From an uncultured Eubacteriales bacterium (GTDB taxonomy: Bacteria > Bacillota > Clostridia > Oscillospirales > CAG-272), in NCBI GenBank assembly GCA_934481515.1, contig CAKSPO010000017.1, positions 1 through 42,484 of the forward strand: a DNA stretch of 42,484 nt, in the 5' to 3' direction. Both the position numbers and the translations under genes were made by a program. The notes under the pieces were generated by a model. That model was given only the letters and a program-made list of their open reading frames with translations. It was not told the origin of the DNA and ran no database searches. Below, in pieces: positions 39,981 to 42,484 of this stretch (position 1 is the stretch's first letter; every line of letters begins with the position of its first letter).

Positions 39981-42484
39981 TCATTGGTTTTTATCTTTTT
40001 CCGCGGTTGTGTCTGCAAAGCGGAGGGAGATGTCTCCGAGAAGCCCGGAGGGAGAGAGGGGAAGGAAGCGGGACAGGCGGTCGCGCTCCTGCCAGACGAG
40101 CGTATTGGAGACCGTGACGACCGCGGTATTTTCTCCGTTTTGCAGGGCATCTGTGATGTCAAAACGATACGGAGGGCAGATGCGGATGCCGAGGTCGGTT
40201 CCGTTGAGGGTCAGCTCTGCAATCTGACCGACCCGCCCGAGATCCAGCTCCGTTGTCCGGTTTACTTCTGCCCGGAAGCGGAAGGTATAGCGCATTTTCC
40301 CGGAAAAGCGGGGAAATCCGTCGGGACCGGTGATGTTTTTCAATTCCTGCAATTCGCCTGCCGAGGCAAAATTCCAAGGATCTTTTGCGTCCGCCAGCTC
40401 CAGTGCGAAGGTCGGGTAAAGCATCTTTTGACGGTCGGGACGCGGTTCTTTCGGGAATACAGGCACTTCTCCGAAGAGGAGCCGGATTGATTCTCCCGGC
40501 AACAGGTGCACCGACACGGCACCGTCCGGGGTTGTGTCGGAGAAGTAACTTTCGTTCAGGAAATCCGCGCGGATGTAGTTTCCGCGAGCGGGGAGGATCA
40601 GGGTGGTATCGACGGTTTTGGCGGTATCCTCGTTGAAGAGGAGGAACACCTCCCGCTTGCCGCTCTTTGCGTGATAGATTCGTAATTTTTCATATCCGTC
40701 CGGCACGCTGACATCGGTCATTTTGTGGTTGCGGAGGTGAGAAACCAGTTCCCGCAACGGCATGGCGGTTCCCCATGCGGGCGCATTTTCCGGGGCGACA
40801 TCCGCAAAGAGGATCGGAAGTCCCTTGACAGAAAGTGCTTCGAGGACGGAAAGCACCGGAGTGGGAATGTGGTCGGCGCGCGGAACGATCAGGCAGTCAA
40901 AGTTTTCCGCCGCAAGGTGCAGTTTTCCGCCGGAAACGGTTGCACGGGAGAGAAAGTCTGCCGGAACAATGTCATAATCAATGTGGTGGTCATACAGCTC
41001 CGCCGCGACGGTCTCGTCCGGCAGGATGCTGTCCGGCTTGCTTGCCCATTCCTCCTCCGCGTGGTAAAGCAGGGCGACGTTGGCAATATGGGTCATGCCT
41101 TCGGTCAGATGGGTGCTGCGGTTTACATAGCGCATCAGTGCACAGAAACCGGGGAAAGAGGGATCATGACCGTTGGCGCCGAAGTGCGGCGGGCAGTCTC
41201 CGTCCGGATAATCCGGCGAGAAGGCGTGCGGGACAAAGCGGTTGATGCCGCGTACCAGCAAAAAGTCGATGAGCCACTTCATCAGGGGGAGATCCTCACC
41301 CCAACCGTAGGCGCCGAAAATCTCGCAGAGCGCCCGGTTTTGCATGTGCGGCTCCAGATGGGCAAGGGATGCGCACATTTTTCCGAGCATATAATGGAAG
41401 AACGGACCGCGGACGGCTCCGTCGCTGACGGATGCCGTGTGCGAAAGGCCGGACATTCCAGGCAGAACCTGATGCAGAACGATGTCCATTCCCGCCATAT
41501 CCTGACCGGCAAGCGCCCGGAAATAGTGTCCGGAGCCGTAGCAAAGGCGGGCATGCGTTCCGCAGTCCTCAATGACGTGCCCGATGTATTCCACGCCGTG
41601 CGCCCGGCACCAGTTCCCGACACGCAGGGAAAAGCAGTCCCGGTACATCGCGGAAACGGTATCCATGTAAGCGTAGCGCAGTGCCGCGCGGTGATCTCCC
41701 GGTTCGTTCTCATCGTACCAAAGCAGGTGGAGGTGCGGAAGCGGGTCGAATCCGAGCGCCTCCCGCATGCGTTCCCGGACGGTTTCGTTCCATGGGAGCG
41801 CCAGTCCCGGTCTGCCGACCGATTTTTCATACGAGCCGCGATCGACGCGGTGATTGCGGTAAAAATTGTTTCCGAAACCCGGTTCATCCGAGAAAAAGCC
41901 CGCAATGGTTTTTCCGAACTCCGGTGCATAATGTTCCCAGTGCTTTTCGTAGACCTCCTCCAGCAGGACGTCCACCGATGCGGGATTCAGCATGTCGATG
42001 TATTCCGGCTTTCCGCCGCGCCGCGAGCGACGGTAAAAGAAAATCCGCCACACGCCCGCCGGGATGTCCCAATAGAGCAGATTGTCATGGATCCGGTCGG
42101 AGAGGTCCATCGGTTCATCGCGGCAGGTCTCTGCGTCGTCCGGATTTCTGGGGTATGCGAAAGCGCCGAGCAGAATGTCCTCTGTCGTGTCCGGTGTGGT
42201 CAGAATCGCCGCGTCCCGGCGGGGACCCGCCACATCAATATGATCCTCTGTCAGCGTCCATTGCGCCGCTTCCGGATGGCGCTTCGCGATGCCGCCGTTT
42301 GCGTGTCCGGTCGGGAAATGGTCGTCGTCCAGAATCCAGACCTTCATATTTCTTTTCCTAGCTTCGCCAAGCAGAAGATCCATGTCGCGCCACCAGCCAT
42401 CCCCGCAGAAATCGGGGTGCGGTCGGCTTTCCACGCAGAACGCGCGGCAACCGGAGGAAGCAATCCGTTCCACCAGTTCCGGAA
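39981..42484 (-). CDS. Large glycoside hydrolase-like protein, 5' end outside window
   Basis: At least 834 residues; the frame is open to the right edge, so the N-terminus is missing. The visible start is a barrel segment (FCVESRPHPDF, WWRDMDLLLGEARKRNMKVW, LDDDHFPTGHANGG) typical of large uncharacterised glycosyl hydrolases related to GH106-like rhamnosidases. FFSDEPGFGNN offers a candidate catalytic Asp-Glu pair. A galactose-binding or GH2-type jelly-roll lies at the C-terminus (YTFRFRAEVNRTTELDLGRVGQIAELTLNG, FDITDALQNGENTAVVTVSNTLVW). No substrate can be assigned. It ends next to a partial duplicate of itself. With the GH95 and GH20 genes it suggests complex glycan use. Confidence 0.8.
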   Translation of the reverse strand, partial: PELVERIASSGCRAFCVESRPHPDFCGDGWWRDMDLLLGEARKRNMKVWILDDDHFPTGHANGGIAKRHPEAAQWTLTEDHIDVAGPRRDAAILTTPDTTEDILLGAFAYPRNPDDAETCRDEPMDLSDRIHDNLLYWDIPAGVWRIFFYRRSRRGGKPEYIDMLNPASVDVLLEEVYEKHWEHYAPEFGKTIAGFFSDEPGFGNNFYRNHRVDRGSYEKSVGRPGLALPWNETVRERMREALGFDPLPHLHLLWYDENEPGDHRAALRYAYMDTVSAMYRDCFSLRVGNWCRAHGVEYIGHVIEDCGTHARLCYGSGHYFRALAGQDMAGMDIVLHQVLPGMSGLSHTASVSDGAVRGPFFHYMLGKMCASLAHLEPHMQNRALCEIFGAYGWGEDLPLMKWLIDFLLVRGINRFVPHAFSPDYPDGDCPPHFGANGHDPSFPGFCALMRYVNRSTHLTEGMTHIANVALLYHAEEEWASKPDSILPDETVAAELYDHHIDYDIVPADFLSRATVSGGKLHLAAENFDCLIVPRADHIPTPVLSVLEALSVKGLPILFADVAPENAPAWGTAMPLRELVSHLRNHKMTDVSVPDGYEKLRIYHAKSGKREVFLLFNEDTAKTVDTTLILPARGNYIRADFLNESYFSDTTPDGAVSVHLLPGESIRLLFGEVPVFPKEPRPDRQKMLYPTFALELADAKDPWNFASAGELQELKNITGPDGFPRFSGKMRYTFRFRAEVNRTTELDLGRVGQIAELTLNGTDLGIRICPPYRFDITDALQNGENTAVVTVSNTLVWQERDRLSRFLPLSPSGLLGDISLRFADTTAEKDKNQ

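Overview
The window reads as chromosomal DNA of an anaerobic, spore-forming Firmicute, most likely a gut Clostridia lineage of moderately high GC. The grounds are an oxygen-sensitive class III ribonucleotide reductase (nrdD-nrdG), a flavodiiron oxygen/NO reductase, dipicolinate synthase (dpaA-dpaB) behind a sigma-K-like promoter, a CIRCE-controlled hrcA-grpE-dnaK-dnaJ-prmA operon, consensus TTGACA/TATAAT promoters, strong Shine-Dalgarno sites, and several enzymes for host-type glycans. No replication, phage, CRISPR or insertion-sequence genes are visible.

Layout. 1-600: a tRNA-Gln(TTG) on the minus strand whose 3' end lies inside a 23-bp palindrome. 708-4285: a GH95 alpha-L-fucosidase-type enzyme and a class I/II aminotransferase. 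4457-7753: a consensus promoter running straight into 2.5 tandem copies of a 134-bp structured repeat, then nrdD-nrdG; NrdG carries an in-frame 7-residue repeat. 7787-9435: an LTA synthase/OpgB-type membrane phosphoglycerol transferase behind a promoter embedded in a dyad. 9533-15451: the heat-shock operon. 15520-20231: an acetyltransferase (minus strand), then a tight plus-strand operon of a pre-ATP-grasp-like protein, an Asp/Glu-type racemase, a MurE-like ligase with an altered specificity motif, and a Y-family DNA polymerase. 20261-23768: a TRIC-type channel and acyl carrier protein on the minus strand, comEC on the plus strand. 23812-25406: the dipicolinate synthase pair. 25710-28309: flavodiiron protein (minus strand) and a small site-2 protease (plus strand). 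28447-32683: potABCD spermidine/putrescine transporter with 4-nt overlaps throughout. 33050-35855: an AraC regulator fused in frame to NagB, divergent from an N-acetylhexosamine kinase-like gene. 36026-39840: an accessory segment (AraC regulator, GH20-type enzyme, DMT transporter) flanked on both sides by broken coding remnants and differing in base and codon texture. 39981-42484: a large glycoside hydrolase-like gene running off the right edge.

How the parts fit. GH95, GH20, NahK, NagB and the partial hydrolase suggest foraging on fucosylated and N-acetylhexosamine-containing glycans, with amino sugar breakdown under AraC control. The racemase/Mur-ligase cassette suggests a side branch of peptidoglycan or D-amino-acid metabolism. 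The most unusual items are the AraC-NagB fusion, the stand-alone pre-ATP-grasp/racemase/MurE-like(DNPG) cassette, the 134-bp repeat array beginning within a promoter -10 element, and two genes (dpaB, potA) whose Shine-Dalgarno site is better placed for an upstream out-of-frame start. Functional names rest on motif recognition by eye; no database search was run.
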